NCBI GenBank assembly: GCA_015231715.1
Contig: JADGBB010000004.1
Coordinates: forward strand, 1-53,694
DNA: 53,694 nt
Direction: 5' to 3'
Source of the DNA: Candidatus Omnitrophota bacterium
GTDB taxonomy: Bacteria; Omnitrophota; Koll11; Tantalellales; Tantalellaceae
Under the pieces are notes generated by a model. The model searched no databases. It worked only from the letters and a program-made list of their open reading frames with translations, and had not been told where the DNA came from. Every line of letters starts with the position of its first letter. Within the stretch, counting starts at the first letter, position 1. A program made the translations under genes and the position numbers. Of this stretch, positions 1-7,766 are shown piece by piece.

Positions 1-2
1 AA

Positions 3-305
3 GTTAACACCGACACAAGACTTATCGTTATTCCTTCCACACCGAAAGTTTATAAAGAATGTGTAGATGAAGGACTTGCCGAGATAATAATAAAAGCGGG
101 CGGTGTTTTTTGTACTCCAAGCTGCGGGCCTTGTTTAGGAGGTCATATGGGAATACTTGCTGAAGGAGAAGTGGCGGTAGCGACTACAAACAGAAATTTT
201 GTAGGACGCATGGGGCATCCTAAGAGTTTTATTTATTTGGCGAATCCGGTTATAGCAGCAGCTAGCGCGATAAAAGGGAAGATAGCGCATCCGTCGGATC
301 TGTAG
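3..305 (+). CDS. leuC: 3-isopropylmalate dehydratase large subunit, C-terminal end (partial)
   Basis: The reading frame is already open at the window edge and stops at TAG 303-305, leaving the last 100 residues. The piece contains [14 protein letters not shown], the aconitase-family motif that carries two of the three Cys ligands of the [4Fe-4S] cluster, followed by [13 protein letters not shown], also typical of the family. With LeuD it isomerises 2- to 3-isopropylmalate in leucine synthesis. The neighbouring small subunit and LeuB support leucine over homocitrate or citrate metabolism, but substrate cannot be settled from this fragment. The N-terminal part lies outside the window. Confidence 0.93.
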   Translation, partial: VNTDTRLIVIPSTPKVYKECVDEGLAEIIIKAGGVFCTPSCGPCLGGHMGILAEGEVAVATTNRNFVGRMGHPKSFIYLANPVIAAASAIKGKIAHPSDL

Positions 306-339
306 GGGATTCGAGGTTGGAATATGGCAGTGGGGCTGG

Positions 340-395
340 GATTCTTCGTCGCTTCGCTCCTCAGAATGACGGTGGGGTTTCGCTCCTCAGGATGA
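340..395. repeat. Dispersed GC-rich intergenic repeat, copy 1
   Basis: The gap 306-434 between leuC and leuD holds ATTCTTCGTCGCTTCGCTCC followed by TCAGAATGACGG, then a second degenerate unit (CGCTCCTCAGGATGATGG). The same CAGAATGACG core recurs near 10771, 49012 (inverted) and 51031, with decayed forms near 18421 and 48184. It is more GC-rich than its surroundings and lies only between genes. Confidence 0.7.
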
Positions 396-434
396 TGGTG
401 AGGTTTCGGATGTAGATTGACAAAGGAGATTGAT

Positions 435-926
435 ATGAAGTTTAAGGGGAAGGCTTTTAAATTTGGTAATGATATTAATACTGATGAGATTATACCCGCA
501 AGGTATTTGAATACGGCGGATCCTCTTGAACTGGCAAAGTACTGTATGGAGGACGCTGATCCTGAATTTGTTAAAAAGAAAAAAAAAGGCGACATTATTG
601 TAGGGAATTTAAATTTTGGCTGCGGTTCAAGCCGAGAGCATGCGCCTATATCAATAAAGGCCGCTGGAATATCATGTGTTATAGCTAAAAGTTTTGCCAG
701 AATTTTTTATAGAAATTGTATAAACATAGGATTGCCCATTTTTACATGTCCGGAAATAGTTGACCTTATAAAAGAAGGCGATACAGTTGAAGTGAATGTT
801 GATAAAGGCGAAATAACAGTAGAAGGAAACGATAAAATATTTAAATCCGAAGTTTTTCCTGATTTCATTAAGGATATGATCATCTCAGGCGGATTGATTG
901 ATTGGGCAAATAAGAAAAAAAAGTAA
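435..926 (+). CDS. leuD: 3-isopropylmalate dehydratase small subunit
   Basis: 163-residue swivelling subunit of the isomerase; partner of the preceding LeuC. Residues 18-30 (DEIIPARYLNTAD) contain the substrate loop YLNT, and FGCGSSREHAP (61-71) is the signature of the aconitase swivel domain. The length fits the short archaeal-type LeuD/HacB group. An in-frame TTG lies at 417, but AAAGGAG at 422-428 sits six bases before ATG 435, which fixes the start. In homoaconitase small subunits the equivalent loop often reads YLRT, so LeuD is preferred but not proven. It ends nine bases before leuB. Confidence 0.92.
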   Translation: MKFKGKAFKFGNDINTDEIIPARYLNTADPLELAKYCMEDADPEFVKKKKKGDIIVGNLNFGCGSSREHAPISIKAAGISCVIAKSFARIFYRNCINIGLPIFTCPEIVDLIKEGDTVEVNVDKGEITVEGNDKIFKSEVFPDFIKDMIISGGLIDWANKKKK

Positions 927-934
927 GGAGAAAC

Positions 935-1984
935 ATGTACAAGATAGCGGTAATACCGGGAGACGGAACAGGTCCTGAAGTTATTAGGGAAGGACGTAAA
1001 GTTCTTACGGCTGTAGGGAAAAAATTCGGGATAGATATGTCTTTTACTGAATTCGATTTTGGCGGGGAAAGATATATTAAAACAGGGCATGTACTTACAG
1101 ATGAAGATGTGACTGAATTAAGAAAATATGATGCGGTTTATCTTGGAGCTATAGGTCACGTAGACGTTAAGCCCGGAATACTTGAAAAAGGTATTCTTTT
1201 AAAACTGCGTTTTGATCTTGATCAGTACATAAATCTAAGACCAGTTAAACTTTATCCGAATGTTTTTACTCCTATAAAAGGTAAAACTGCCGAAGATATT
1301 GATTTTGTTGTTGTTCGTGAAAATACCGAAGGGCTATATACGGGAACAGGCGGATTTTTTAAAAAAGGCACACCTGATGAAGTTGCTATACAAACTTCAA
1401 TAAATACGCGTAAAGGTGTTGAAAGATGTTTAAGGTTCGCGTTTGAGTACGCAAGAAAAAGAAACAAGAAAAAGAAACTTACACTTTGCGGGAAAACTAA
1501 TGTACTTACCTATGCGTTCGATCTATGGGAAAGAGCTTTTCATGAAATAGGCAAAAAAGATTATCCTGACATCGAAAGAGATTATGTTCATGTTGACGCA
1601 TTGAGCCTCTATTTGATAGAATGCCCGGAATTTTATGATGTTATTGTAACCGATAATTTGTTCGGTGATATAGTGACAGACCTAGCGGCTGTTATACAAG
1701 GCGGTCTAGGTGTAGCCGCGGGAGGGAACATTAATCCTAATGGTCTTTCAATGTATGAACCCATAGGCGGGACAGCGCCTAAGCATACCGGGAAAAATGA
1801 AATAAATCCTTTGGCTGCGATCGGATCGGCAGGAATGATGATGGAAATGCTCGGCGAAGAAAAAGCCGCTAAAGCAATAGAGAATGCGATAATGAAAACA
1901 ACACCTAATATGAAAAGCATGAAAGCCGCTGTAATGGGAATGACTACAACTGAAGTAGGAGACATGGTGGCTTCGTTTATCTAA
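935..1984 (+). CDS. leuB: 3-isopropylmalate dehydrogenase
   Basis: NAD-dependent oxidative decarboxylation of 3-isopropylmalate to 2-ketoisocaproate; cytoplasmic. The 349 residues show the beta-decarboxylating dehydrogenase fold: RENTEG at 128-133, the Lys in CGKTNVLT near 187, and the metal-binding Asp run VTDNLFGDIVTDL (238-250). GGTAPKHTGK forms the nucleotide loop. The RENTEG form also occurs in isocitrate and homoisocitrate dehydrogenases, but the overall pattern matches LeuB-like proteins as I remember them from Geobacter, and LeuC/LeuD lie directly upstream. AAGGAG precedes the ATG. The other members of the leucine pathway are not in the window. Confidence 0.88.
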   Translation: MYKIAVIPGDGTGPEVIREGRKVLTAVGKKFGIDMSFTEFDFGGERYIKTGHVLTDEDVTELRKYDAVYLGAIGHVDVKPGILEKGILLKLRFDLDQYINLRPVKLYPNVFTPIKGKTAEDIDFVVVRENTEGLYTGTGGFFKKGTPDEVAIQTSINTRKGVERCLRFAFEYARKRNKKKKLTLCGKTNVLTYAFDLWERAFHEIGKKDYPDIERDYVHVDALSLYLIECPEFYDVIVTDNLFGDIVTDLAAVIQGGLGVAAGGNINPNGLSMYEPIGGTAPKHTGKNEINPLAAIGSAGMMMEMLGEEKAAKAIENAIMKTTPNMKSMKAAVMGMTTTEVGDMVASFI

Positions 1985-2013
1985 TAACAAATTGAATATT
2001 AAAGGGAGAAAAA

Positions 2014-3060
2014 ATGGTTAAAAAAAATAAGTATAATGTAGCTGTTATGGGTGCAACAGGCGCAGTAGGAACAAGATTTTTATCAATATTGGCGGAAAGA
2101 AATTTTCCTATTGATGAGCTTAGGCTTTTAGCGAGCGAGCGCTCTAAAGGTAAAAAACTTAACTTTAAAGGCAAAGAAATTGAAGTTCAGGTTTTAAGTG
2201 AAAATTCTTTTAAAGGAATAGATATTGTTCTGGCTTCCGCAGGAGCAACAAGAAGTAAAGAATTTTTGCCGCATGCCGTTAAAGCAGGAGCAGTTTGCAT
2301 AGATAATTCGAGTGCTTTTAGAATGGAAGCGGATGTACCGCTAGTTGTACCTGAAGTTAATCCTGAAGATATTAAAAAACATAAAGGAATAATAGCTAAT
2401 CCGAACTGTTCGACAATACAGATGATGCTGCCGGTAAAAGCGATCAAAGATAAAGTCGGCCTTAAAAGAATAGTTGTTTCAACGTATCAGTCGGTATCAG
2501 GTGCTGGTCAGCCTAATATTGAAGAGCTTGAAAAACAGGCAATGACCTTATCGAAAAAAAACAGGCATTATCCCGAAGGCGCGCATAATGTAGATGCGGG
2601 CGATATAGTTAATTTTAAACATCAGATCGCGTATAACCTAATACCTCATATAGATGTTTTTCTTGAAAACGGTTATACAAAAGAAGAAATGAAGATGGTG
2701 AATGAAAGCCGCAAAATACTGCATATGCCTAATTTGAAAGTTACAGCTACTTGTGTTAGGGTACCGGTGTTCTATGCTCATTCAGAAAGTGTCAATTTAG
2801 AAACCGAAAAAAAGATAACACGCAAGGAAGTTATTGAGCTATTAAAAGGTTGTGAGGGCGTAACAGTTGTTGATGATGTTAACAGCAATAGTTATCCTAT
2901 GCCTATAAATGCAGAAGGGAAAGATGCAACTTTGGTTGGGCGCATAAGAGAAGATGAATCTATAGAGAACGGAATTAATATGTGGGTTGTCGCAGACAAT
3001 TTGCGTAAAGGTGCTGCCCTTAACGCGGTACAGATAGCTGAAAAACTTATTAAGTTATAA
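2014..3060 (+). CDS. asd: Aspartate-semialdehyde dehydrogenase
   Basis: Reduces aspartyl-4-phosphate to aspartate semialdehyde with NADPH, the branch point to lysine/DAP, threonine and methionine. GATGAVGTRF (13-22) is the dinucleotide-binding loop, NPNCSTIQM holds the catalytic Cys132, and YQSVSGAG and PEGAHNVDAG are family motifs. The 348-residue length is normal. It follows leuB by 29 bases with AAAGGGAG before its ATG, so the leu genes and asd probably form one transcript. Its product feeds dapA, encoded 12 kb downstream. Confidence 0.95.
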   Translation: MVKKNKYNVAVMGATGAVGTRFLSILAERNFPIDELRLLASERSKGKKLNFKGKEIEVQVLSENSFKGIDIVLASAGATRSKEFLPHAVKAGAVCIDNSSAFRMEADVPLVVPEVNPEDIKKHKGIIANPNCSTIQMMLPVKAIKDKVGLKRIVVSTYQSVSGAGQPNIEELEKQAMTLSKKNRHYPEGAHNVDAGDIVNFKHQIAYNLIPHIDVFLENGYTKEEMKMVNESRKILHMPNLKVTATCVRVPVFYAHSESVNLETEKKITRKEVIELLKGCEGVTVVDDVNSNSYPMPINAEGKDATLVGRIREDESIENGINMWVVADNLRKGAALNAVQIAEKLIKL

Positions 3061-3075
3061 TAGTTTAATCTAATT

Positions 3076-3807
3076 ATGTATACAGTCAAACTAACCATAG
3101 CCTATGACGGCACAGGATACTCAGGCTGGCAGATACAAAAAAACGGTAAAACCATTCAAGAAGAAATAGAAAAGGCGATCGAAAAAGTCTATGGCTTTCG
3201 CCATAGACTTTTAGGCGCTAGCCGAACGGATGCAGGTGTCCATGCAAAAGGACAAGTAGCGCATTTTAAGGCCAAAACAAAAATACCTTACAAGAGCATT
3301 CCAAAAGCATTAAATACTTTTTTGCCTGCAGCAATAGTTATAAAAAATGCTGCATACGTCAAAGACGATTTTCATGCCCAATACCAAGCTAAGAAAAAAA
3401 CATATCATTATTACATATTGAACGAAAAGAACAGAGATCCTTTCAATGAAAGGTATGCTTGGAGAGTCCATCATGACCTGGATATAAATCTGATGAGAAA
3501 GGAAATTAAAGCACTGCTGGGTGAGCATGATTTTAAGTCTTTTCAAGCCCGCGATAAAAAAGAAAGAACTTCCGTTCGTACTATTTATGCAGCCAAAATA
3601 AGCGGGAAAAGGGATATATGTATTTCCTTAACAGGTAATGGTTTTCTATATAACATGGTACGCAATGTTGTCGGAACGGTCGTCGATATAGGAAGAGGTT
3701 ATCTTCCGCCGGACAGCATGAAAAATATAATAGACGCTAAAGACCGCACAAAAGCAGGGCCTACGGCTCCTCCTCAAGGATTAGTCCTTATAAACATCAA
3801 ATATTAA
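3076..3807 (+). CDS. truA: tRNA pseudouridine(38-40) synthase
   Basis: Isomerises uridines 38-40 in the anticodon arm of many tRNAs. It begins YTVKLTIAYDGTGYSGWQIQ and carries GASRTDAGVHAKGQVAHF, in which Asp52 is the catalytic residue. The C-terminal GNGFLYNMVRNVVGTVVDIG segment is also characteristic. At 243 residues it is of usual length. It follows asd by 15 bases with no good Shine-Dalgarno sequence, so it may be read through from the asd transcript. Confidence 0.95.
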   Translation: MYTVKLTIAYDGTGYSGWQIQKNGKTIQEEIEKAIEKVYGFRHRLLGASRTDAGVHAKGQVAHFKAKTKIPYKSIPKALNTFLPAAIVIKNAAYVKDDFHAQYQAKKKTYHYYILNEKNRDPFNERYAWRVHHDLDINLMRKEIKALLGEHDFKSFQARDKKERTSVRTIYAAKISGKRDICISLTGNGFLYNMVRNVVGTVVDIGRGYLPPDSMKNIIDAKDRTKAGPTAPPQGLVLINIKY

Positions 3808-3881
3808 TTTACTTCTTATCAGCATTTAAATTAACAATATAACAAAATTCAAAATTTTTTAAAAAAACTACCTTTTTTATT

Positions 3882-3924
3882 TTGACAAGTATAAATACTT
3901 GTTATATACTTGTTTCACAAGTTT
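3882..3924 (+). promoter_or_regulatory. Consensus promoter overlapped by four operator-like half sites
   Basis: TTGACA at 3882-3887 and TATACT at 3905-3910 are separated by exactly 17 bases. Overlapping them are ACAAGTAT (3885-3892), ATACTTGT (3895-3902), ATACTTGT (3906-3913) and ACAAGTTT (3917-3924). The first two form a perfect 8-2-8 palindrome filling much of the spacer; the last two form a second inverted pair over and after the -10. A bound dimer would block polymerase. The regulator is unknown. Confidence 0.7.
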
Positions 3925-3959
3925 AAAATTTTGGTTTTTGTAAACGTCAAAGGAGGAAT

Positions 3960-4136
3960 ATGTCACTTTCTTTTAAACAACCGCAAAAGCATGTTTCAGA
4001 CAGAAGAAGAGAGCAAAAAAGACAATCAGATGCATTAAATAAAGGTACGCATAAACATGAAGTTAAAGATGTTTATGAAAAATTTTATAGAGATCAGGTT
4101 TCATCTTTATATAGAGAAGTAATGAAATCAAGATAG
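3960..4136 (+). CDS. Small basic protein of unknown function, 58 aa
   Basis: I do not recognise this protein. AAGGAGG ends at 3956, three bases before ATG 3960, which is close but usable, and a near-consensus promoter lies directly upstream. The product starts MSLSFKQPQKHVSDRRREQK, is rich in Arg, Lys and Gln, and looks soluble and helical, with no signal peptide, Cys pairs or obvious helix-turn-helix. The stop is followed by a small hairpin (GATAGC/GCTATC). It is probably a real short gene because promoter, operator and RBS line up with it, but it could be a leader of rplM-rpsI. Confidence 0.5.
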   Translation: MSLSFKQPQKHVSDRRREQKRQSDALNKGTHKHEVKDVYEKFYRDQVSSLYREVMKSR

Positions 4137-4183
4137 CTTTAACGGCTATCTAAACCTTCCATTAATTCCAAAAAATTAAGTTG

Positions 4184-4225
4184 CAAGCTAAAAAGCTTGA
4201 CAATGTCTTCCAAATATGTTAATTT
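4184..4225 (+). promoter_or_regulatory. Candidate promoter of rplM-rpsI with small inverted repeat
   Basis: TTGACA at 4197-4202 is followed 17 bases later by a weak TAATTT. CAAGCT (4184-4189) and AGCTTG (4194-4199) form a six-base inverted repeat with an AAAA loop that overlaps the -35. The -10 is poor, so the call is tentative; the ribosomal genes may also be read from the promoter at 3882. Confidence 0.4.
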
Positions 4226-4275
4226 TTTAAATCTTAAACTATCAAAATTTATTAAAATTTTAGGGGATGATCAAA

Positions 4276-4713
4276 ATGACAGGCAATAAAACAAGAATGC
4301 TTACTAAAGAAGAAGCTAAACATGAATGGTACCAGATCGACGTAGAAAATAAGGTACTTGGGAGAGCCGCTACAAAAATAGCTAATCTCTTAAGCGGAAA
4401 ATACCGAAGTGATTACACGCCGCATACTGACGGAGGAGCGGGTGTAGTTGTTCTTAATTGTGATAAGGTAAAAGTTACAGGAAAAAAAGCTGAGCAAAAA
4501 GAATATAAATCTTTTTCCGGTTATCCTAGCGGTCAAAAAATTGTTCTTTACAAAGATATGAAAATAAAAAAACCGGAACATATGCTAAGACATGCAGTTA
4601 AAGGTATGCTTCCTAAAAATAAGCTGGCTGATGTAATGATCAAAAGACTTAAGCTGTACGTTTCAGGGGAACACAAACAAGAAGCACAGAATCCAAAAAT
4701 TATAGAACTTTAA
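4276..4713 (+). CDS. rplM: 50S ribosomal protein L13
   Basis: Component of the large ribosomal subunit. WYQIDVENKVLGRAATKIAN near the N-terminus, then SDYTPHTDGGAGVVVLNCDK and the conserved HMLRHAVKGMLPKN segment, identify L13. I use ATG 4276, nine bases after AGGGG at 4262-4266; ATG 4267 is in frame but overlaps that Shine-Dalgarno sequence. 145 residues is normal length. It forms the standard rplM-rpsI pair with a 19-base gap. Confidence 0.95.
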   Translation: MTGNKTRMLTKEEAKHEWYQIDVENKVLGRAATKIANLLSGKYRSDYTPHTDGGAGVVVLNCDKVKVTGKKAEQKEYKSFSGYPSGQKIVLYKDMKIKKPEHMLRHAVKGMLPKNKLADVMIKRLKLYVSGEHKQEAQNPKIIEL

Positions 4714-4732
4714 ATAAAACAAGAGGTGATAA

Positions 4733-5131
4733 ATGTCTGCAGAAAAAGTAGTTTTTAGCGCGGTTGGTAGACGCAAAGAGGCCATAGCCAGGGTAAGAAT
4801 ATTCCCGGGTACCGGCGTTATTAAAATAAACAGAAGAAAATTTGAAAATTATTTTCCTAGAGAAACACATAGAATTGAAGCTATGTTACCTTTTGATGTT
4901 ACAGCTACAAAAGGAAAATTCGATGTAGCTGCCAGTATAATAGGCGGCGGAGACACAGGGCAGGCAGGAGCTTTAAAATTAGGAATAGCAAGATCGTTGC
5001 TTGAAGTAGACATAGCATACAGAGCAGCTTTAAAGAAAGAAGGATTGTTAACAAGAGATCCAAGAGCTAAAGAACGCAAAAAATACGGTCAGAAGAGAGC
5101 TAGAAAGAGCTTCCAGTTCTCTAAACGTTAA
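4733..5131 (+). CDS. rpsI: 30S ribosomal protein S9
   Basis: Component of the small subunit whose C-terminal tail reaches the P-site tRNA. AVGRRKEAIARVRIFPGTG at the start, GGGDTGQAGALKLGIARSL in the middle, and the basic end KKYGQKRARKSFQFSKR are diagnostic. AGAGGTGA precedes the ATG. 132 residues is normal. It is co-transcribed with rplM and followed by a strong terminator. Confidence 0.97.
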   Translation: MSAEKVVFSAVGRRKEAIARVRIFPGTGVIKINRRKFENYFPRETHRIEAMLPFDVTATKGKFDVAASIIGGGDTGQAGALKLGIARSLLEVDIAYRAALKKEGLLTRDPRAKERKKYGQKRARKSFQFSKR

Positions 5132-5154
5132 CGAGGCGGACATTTTTACATATC

Positions 5155-5212
5155 CCCGCTTTCTGAAGCGGGAAGAGAAGGCAGGAGCAAAAACTCCTGC
5201 CTTTTTGTTTTT
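5155..5212 (+). terminator. Terminator of the rplM-rpsI operon
   Basis: A short hairpin (CCCGCTT 5155-5161 / AAGCGGG 5166-5172) is followed by GGCAGGAG (5180-5187) paired with CTCCTGCC (5194-5201) and a T-rich tail to 5212. This is a standard intrinsic terminator and separates the ribosomal genes from the arginine cluster. Confidence 0.9.
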
Positions 5213-5304
5213 GTAAGGGGTAAAATTTTAAATTTATTAGTTCTTTAATTTTTTTAATTTTAGTATATAATATTATGTTCTTATAAAAGAGCAGGGAGAT
5301 TATT

Positions 5305-6318
5305 ATGAAAAAAGTTGGAGTACTAGGAGTAACAGGCTATGTGGGCAGGGAGGTAGTGAACTGTCTGGTGAGGCATCGTCAAGTGATCATATCTGAACTT
5401 GCTTCAAGAAATATAGAACCTGTACAATATAGCCAGATGTATCCTGAATTTTCAGGAGTTATTGATATTGAATGCAAACTGATCAATATTGATAGGATAG
5501 CCGAAACATGTGACGTCGTTTTTCTGGCTCTTCCCCATACAGTTTCAATGGAATATGTTCCTTTGTTACTAAAAAAAGGGGTAAAGGTTATAGATCTTAG
5601 TGCTGATTACAGAATAAATAAAGAGTCATATAATAAATGGTACAAAATAGAACATCTGGATCCTGCAAATCTTGATAAAAGTGTTTATGGATTGCCTGAG
5701 ATAAACAGGGAAAAAATAAAAAAAGCTAAATTAATAGCTAATCCAGGATGTTATCCTACAAGTGTCATTTTAGGACTTCTGCCTATTGGCGGAAGTTTGG
5801 CTGATCCGGGAGTTAATATTATTTCGGATTCAAAAAGCGGAGCTTCCGGAGCCGGGAAAAAAGCAGATGTTGCGCTATCGTTTACGGAGGTAAACGAAAA
5901 TTTAAGGTGCTATAAAGCAGATGAGCATCAGCATATCCCGGAAATTGAGCAGATACTTTCAAAAAAGATAGGTAAAGAAATAACTGTTCATTTCGCTCCG
6001 CATTTACTGCCTGTAAAAAGGGGCATAATGTCTACGATATATGTTACGGGATTAAAAGAAAAAGATCTGGTTCAAGCATATGAAAAATATGAAAAATTTT
6101 ATGAAAAAGAACCTTTTGTGAGGGTTAGGGAAAAAGGTGTTCTGCCTGAACTTTCAAATGTCGTAAATACAAATTTTTGTGATATTGGCATTAAAGTATC
6201 AAGGGGTATGCTGATAATAGTGTCTGTAATTGATAATTTATTGAAAGGCGCGGCCGGGCAAGCAGTACAAAATATGAACATTATGTGCGGGTTTGACGAA
6301 TCCGAAGGCCTTAAATAG
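5305..6318 (+). CDS. argC: N-acetyl-gamma-glutamyl-phosphate reductase
   Basis: Third step of ornithine synthesis: reduces N-acetylglutamyl phosphate to the semialdehyde with NADPH. GVLGVTGYVGREV (5-17) is the nucleotide loop, IANPGCYPTS holds the catalytic Cys149, and HFAPHLLPVKRGIMSTIYV is the usual substrate-domain segment. 337 residues is normal. It opens the arg cluster after a 92-base AT-rich gap containing TATAAT at 5266-5271 but no convincing -35. argJ starts 11 bases after its stop. Confidence 0.95.
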   Translation: MKKVGVLGVTGYVGREVVNCLVRHRQVIISELASRNIEPVQYSQMYPEFSGVIDIECKLINIDRIAETCDVVFLALPHTVSMEYVPLLLKKGVKVIDLSADYRINKESYNKWYKIEHLDPANLDKSVYGLPEINREKIKKAKLIANPGCYPTSVILGLLPIGGSLADPGVNIISDSKSGASGAGKKADVALSFTEVNENLRCYKADEHQHIPEIEQILSKKIGKEITVHFAPHLLPVKRGIMSTIYVTGLKEKDLVQAYEKYEKFYEKEPFVRVREKGVLPELSNVVNTNFCDIGIKVSRGMLIIVSVIDNLLKGAAGQAVQNMNIMCGFDESEGLK

Positions 6319-6329
6319 GGAGAAAATAA

Positions 6330-7532
6330 ATGGACAAAAAAATAATTAACATGGTATTGCCTAAAGGTTTTAAAGCCGCCGGGATACATTGCGGATTAAA
6401 GAAAAAACGCAAAGATCTGGCTGTCTTTTATTCAGATAAGCTATGTAATGTTGCAGCGGCGTTCACAAGAAATCTTGTAAAAGCGGCACCGGTTGTTTTG
6501 TGCCAAGAAACTCTCAAAAAAAGTGACAGCATTCAGGCGGTACTTGTGAATTCAGGAAATGCGAATTGCATGACCGGAAAACAGGGATATCAGGATGCGG
6601 TTAAAATGCAGAAAACTGCAGCGAAAAGTTTGGGATTAAAATCTCATGAAGTGCTGATCTCATCTACAGGCGTTATCGGCAGGCCAATGGATATGAAACC
6701 TTTGATGGAAGGAATTCCGGTGGTTGTAGATAAGTTGAGCTACGATGGATTAAGCCAAGCAGCTGAAGCAATCATGACAACGGATCAGTTCGTTAAAGTT
6801 TCATCGAGAACTTTTTTATGCGCGGGAGAGAATGTAATAATATCAGGCACAGGCAAAGGGGCCGGAATGATAAGGCCGGATATGGCTACTATGCTTTGTT
6901 ACATAATGACAGATGCTAATATTTCTAAAAAAATGCTGAAAAAAGTTCTGATCGATGTTAATAACGATACCTTTAATTCTATAACTGTTGACGGAGATAT
7001 GAGTACTAATGATACTTTGATCCTAATGAGCAACGGTTTAGCAGGAAATAAACTTATTAAAGATGCAGGAACTGATTATAAAATTTTCCAAGACAATCTA
7101 AAACAGGTCATGATGGATCTGGCTAAAATGATAGTTTCAGACGGTGAAGGAGCAACTAAACTTATTGAAATAACAATTGTCGGTGCAAAAAATTCAAGTG
7201 ACGCGGAAAAAGCCGCCAGCAGTATAGCTAATTCAACTTTGATGAAATGCGCAGTACACGGCGGAGACCCCAACTGGGGGAGAGTCGCAGCCGCCTGCGG
7301 TTCCAGCGGAGCAAAATTCGATCCGGAAATAATGGACATAAAAATGGACAACGTAATGTTTTACTCAAAAGGAAAAGTAATTAAAAACACCAAAGAACAA
7401 AAACAAAACGTTTTTAAGAACAAAGAAGTAAGCATAGACGTAGATTTTCATTGCGGAACAGGCAAAAGCAAAAAATACTCCTGCGACCTGTCCAAAAAAT
7501 ACATAGCAATAAACGCTTTTTACACAACGTAG
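6330..7532 (+). CDS. argJ: Glutamate N-acetyltransferase (ornithine acetyltransferase)
   Basis: Transfers acetyl from N-acetylornithine to glutamate, recycling the acetyl group; some members also use acetyl-CoA. KGAGMIRPDMATML contains the self-cleavage site before Thr187, the new N-terminal nucleophile, so the 400-residue precursor should be processed into two chains. GGDPNWGRVAAACG and the terminal INAFYTT are typical. No argA or argE is present in the window, consistent with the cyclic pathway. GGGAG precedes the ATG. Confidence 0.95.
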   Translation: MDKKIINMVLPKGFKAAGIHCGLKKKRKDLAVFYSDKLCNVAAAFTRNLVKAAPVVLCQETLKKSDSIQAVLVNSGNANCMTGKQGYQDAVKMQKTAAKSLGLKSHEVLISSTGVIGRPMDMKPLMEGIPVVVDKLSYDGLSQAAEAIMTTDQFVKVSSRTFLCAGENVIISGTGKGAGMIRPDMATMLCYIMTDANISKKMLKKVLIDVNNDTFNSITVDGDMSTNDTLILMSNGLAGNKLIKDAGTDYKIFQDNLKQVMMDLAKMIVSDGEGATKLIEITIVGAKNSSDAEKAASSIANSTLMKCAVHGGDPNWGRVAAACGSSGAKFDPEIMDIKMDNVMFYSKGKVIKNTKEQKQNVFKNKEVSIDVDFHCGTGKSKKYSCDLSKKYIAINAFYTT

Positions 7533-7585
7533 TTTTAGAAAATAAGTTTTGAGTCTTGTTTTTATTTTGATTTATAAGTTTTTGT

Positions 7586-7633
7586 GATTTAAGTGTATTC
7601 TGATTTAAGTGTATTCCGATTTAAGTGTATTTA
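7586..7633 (+). repeat. Three tandem 16-bp repeats upstream of argB
   Basis: GATTTAAGTGTATTCT (7586-7601), GATTTAAGTGTATTCC (7602-7617) and GATTTAAGTGTATTTA (7618-7633) follow head to tail with no spacer. They lie between argJ and the structured RNA element ahead of argB. They could be a binding array for a regulator or a replication-slippage product. The 234-base argJ-argB gap holds these repeats and the RNA element. Confidence 0.85.
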
Positions 7634-7651
7634 GATATTTCGACTAGCTAA

Positions 7652-7754
7652 GGGAGAAAATTATTGGGTGACGCGGTGGAAACTTTGTGTGTATTATAAA
7701 AAAACACACAAAGTTGGAACGGCGGCAGGACCCGATAATTTTCTCCCGTACGGT
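7652..7754 (+). ncRNA. Candidate structured cis-regulatory RNA, copy 1 (argB leader)
   Basis: Outer stem P1 pairs GGGAGAAAATTATTGGGT (7652-7669) with 7730-7747: 18 pairs with one G-U. Inner stem P2 pairs AACTTTGTGTGT (7681-7692) with ACACACAAAGTT (7704-7715). Between them lie GACGCGGTGGA and GGAACGGCGGCAGG, in which CGC and GCG can form a three-pair helix. GTACGGT (7748-7754) directly follows P1. Copy 2 at 51601 has the same core and tail but a different, still complementary P1. argB starts 12 bases after the tail, with its GAGGTGA Shine-Dalgarno outside the stem. Confidence 0.75.
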
Positions 7755-7766
7755 GAGGTGAAACGC

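Noticed and set aside
417..434. TTG start for leuD
   Set aside because: The AAAGGAG that fits ATG 435 lies inside this extension.
7586..7633. CRISPR array
   Set aside because: The three 16-base units are contiguous without spacers and no cas gene is in the window.
7668..7766. 33-codon N-terminal extension of ArgB
   Set aside because: It lies inside the structured RNA element, has no Shine-Dalgarno, and the extra residues look nothing like the kinase family; ATG 7767 has a strong RBS.
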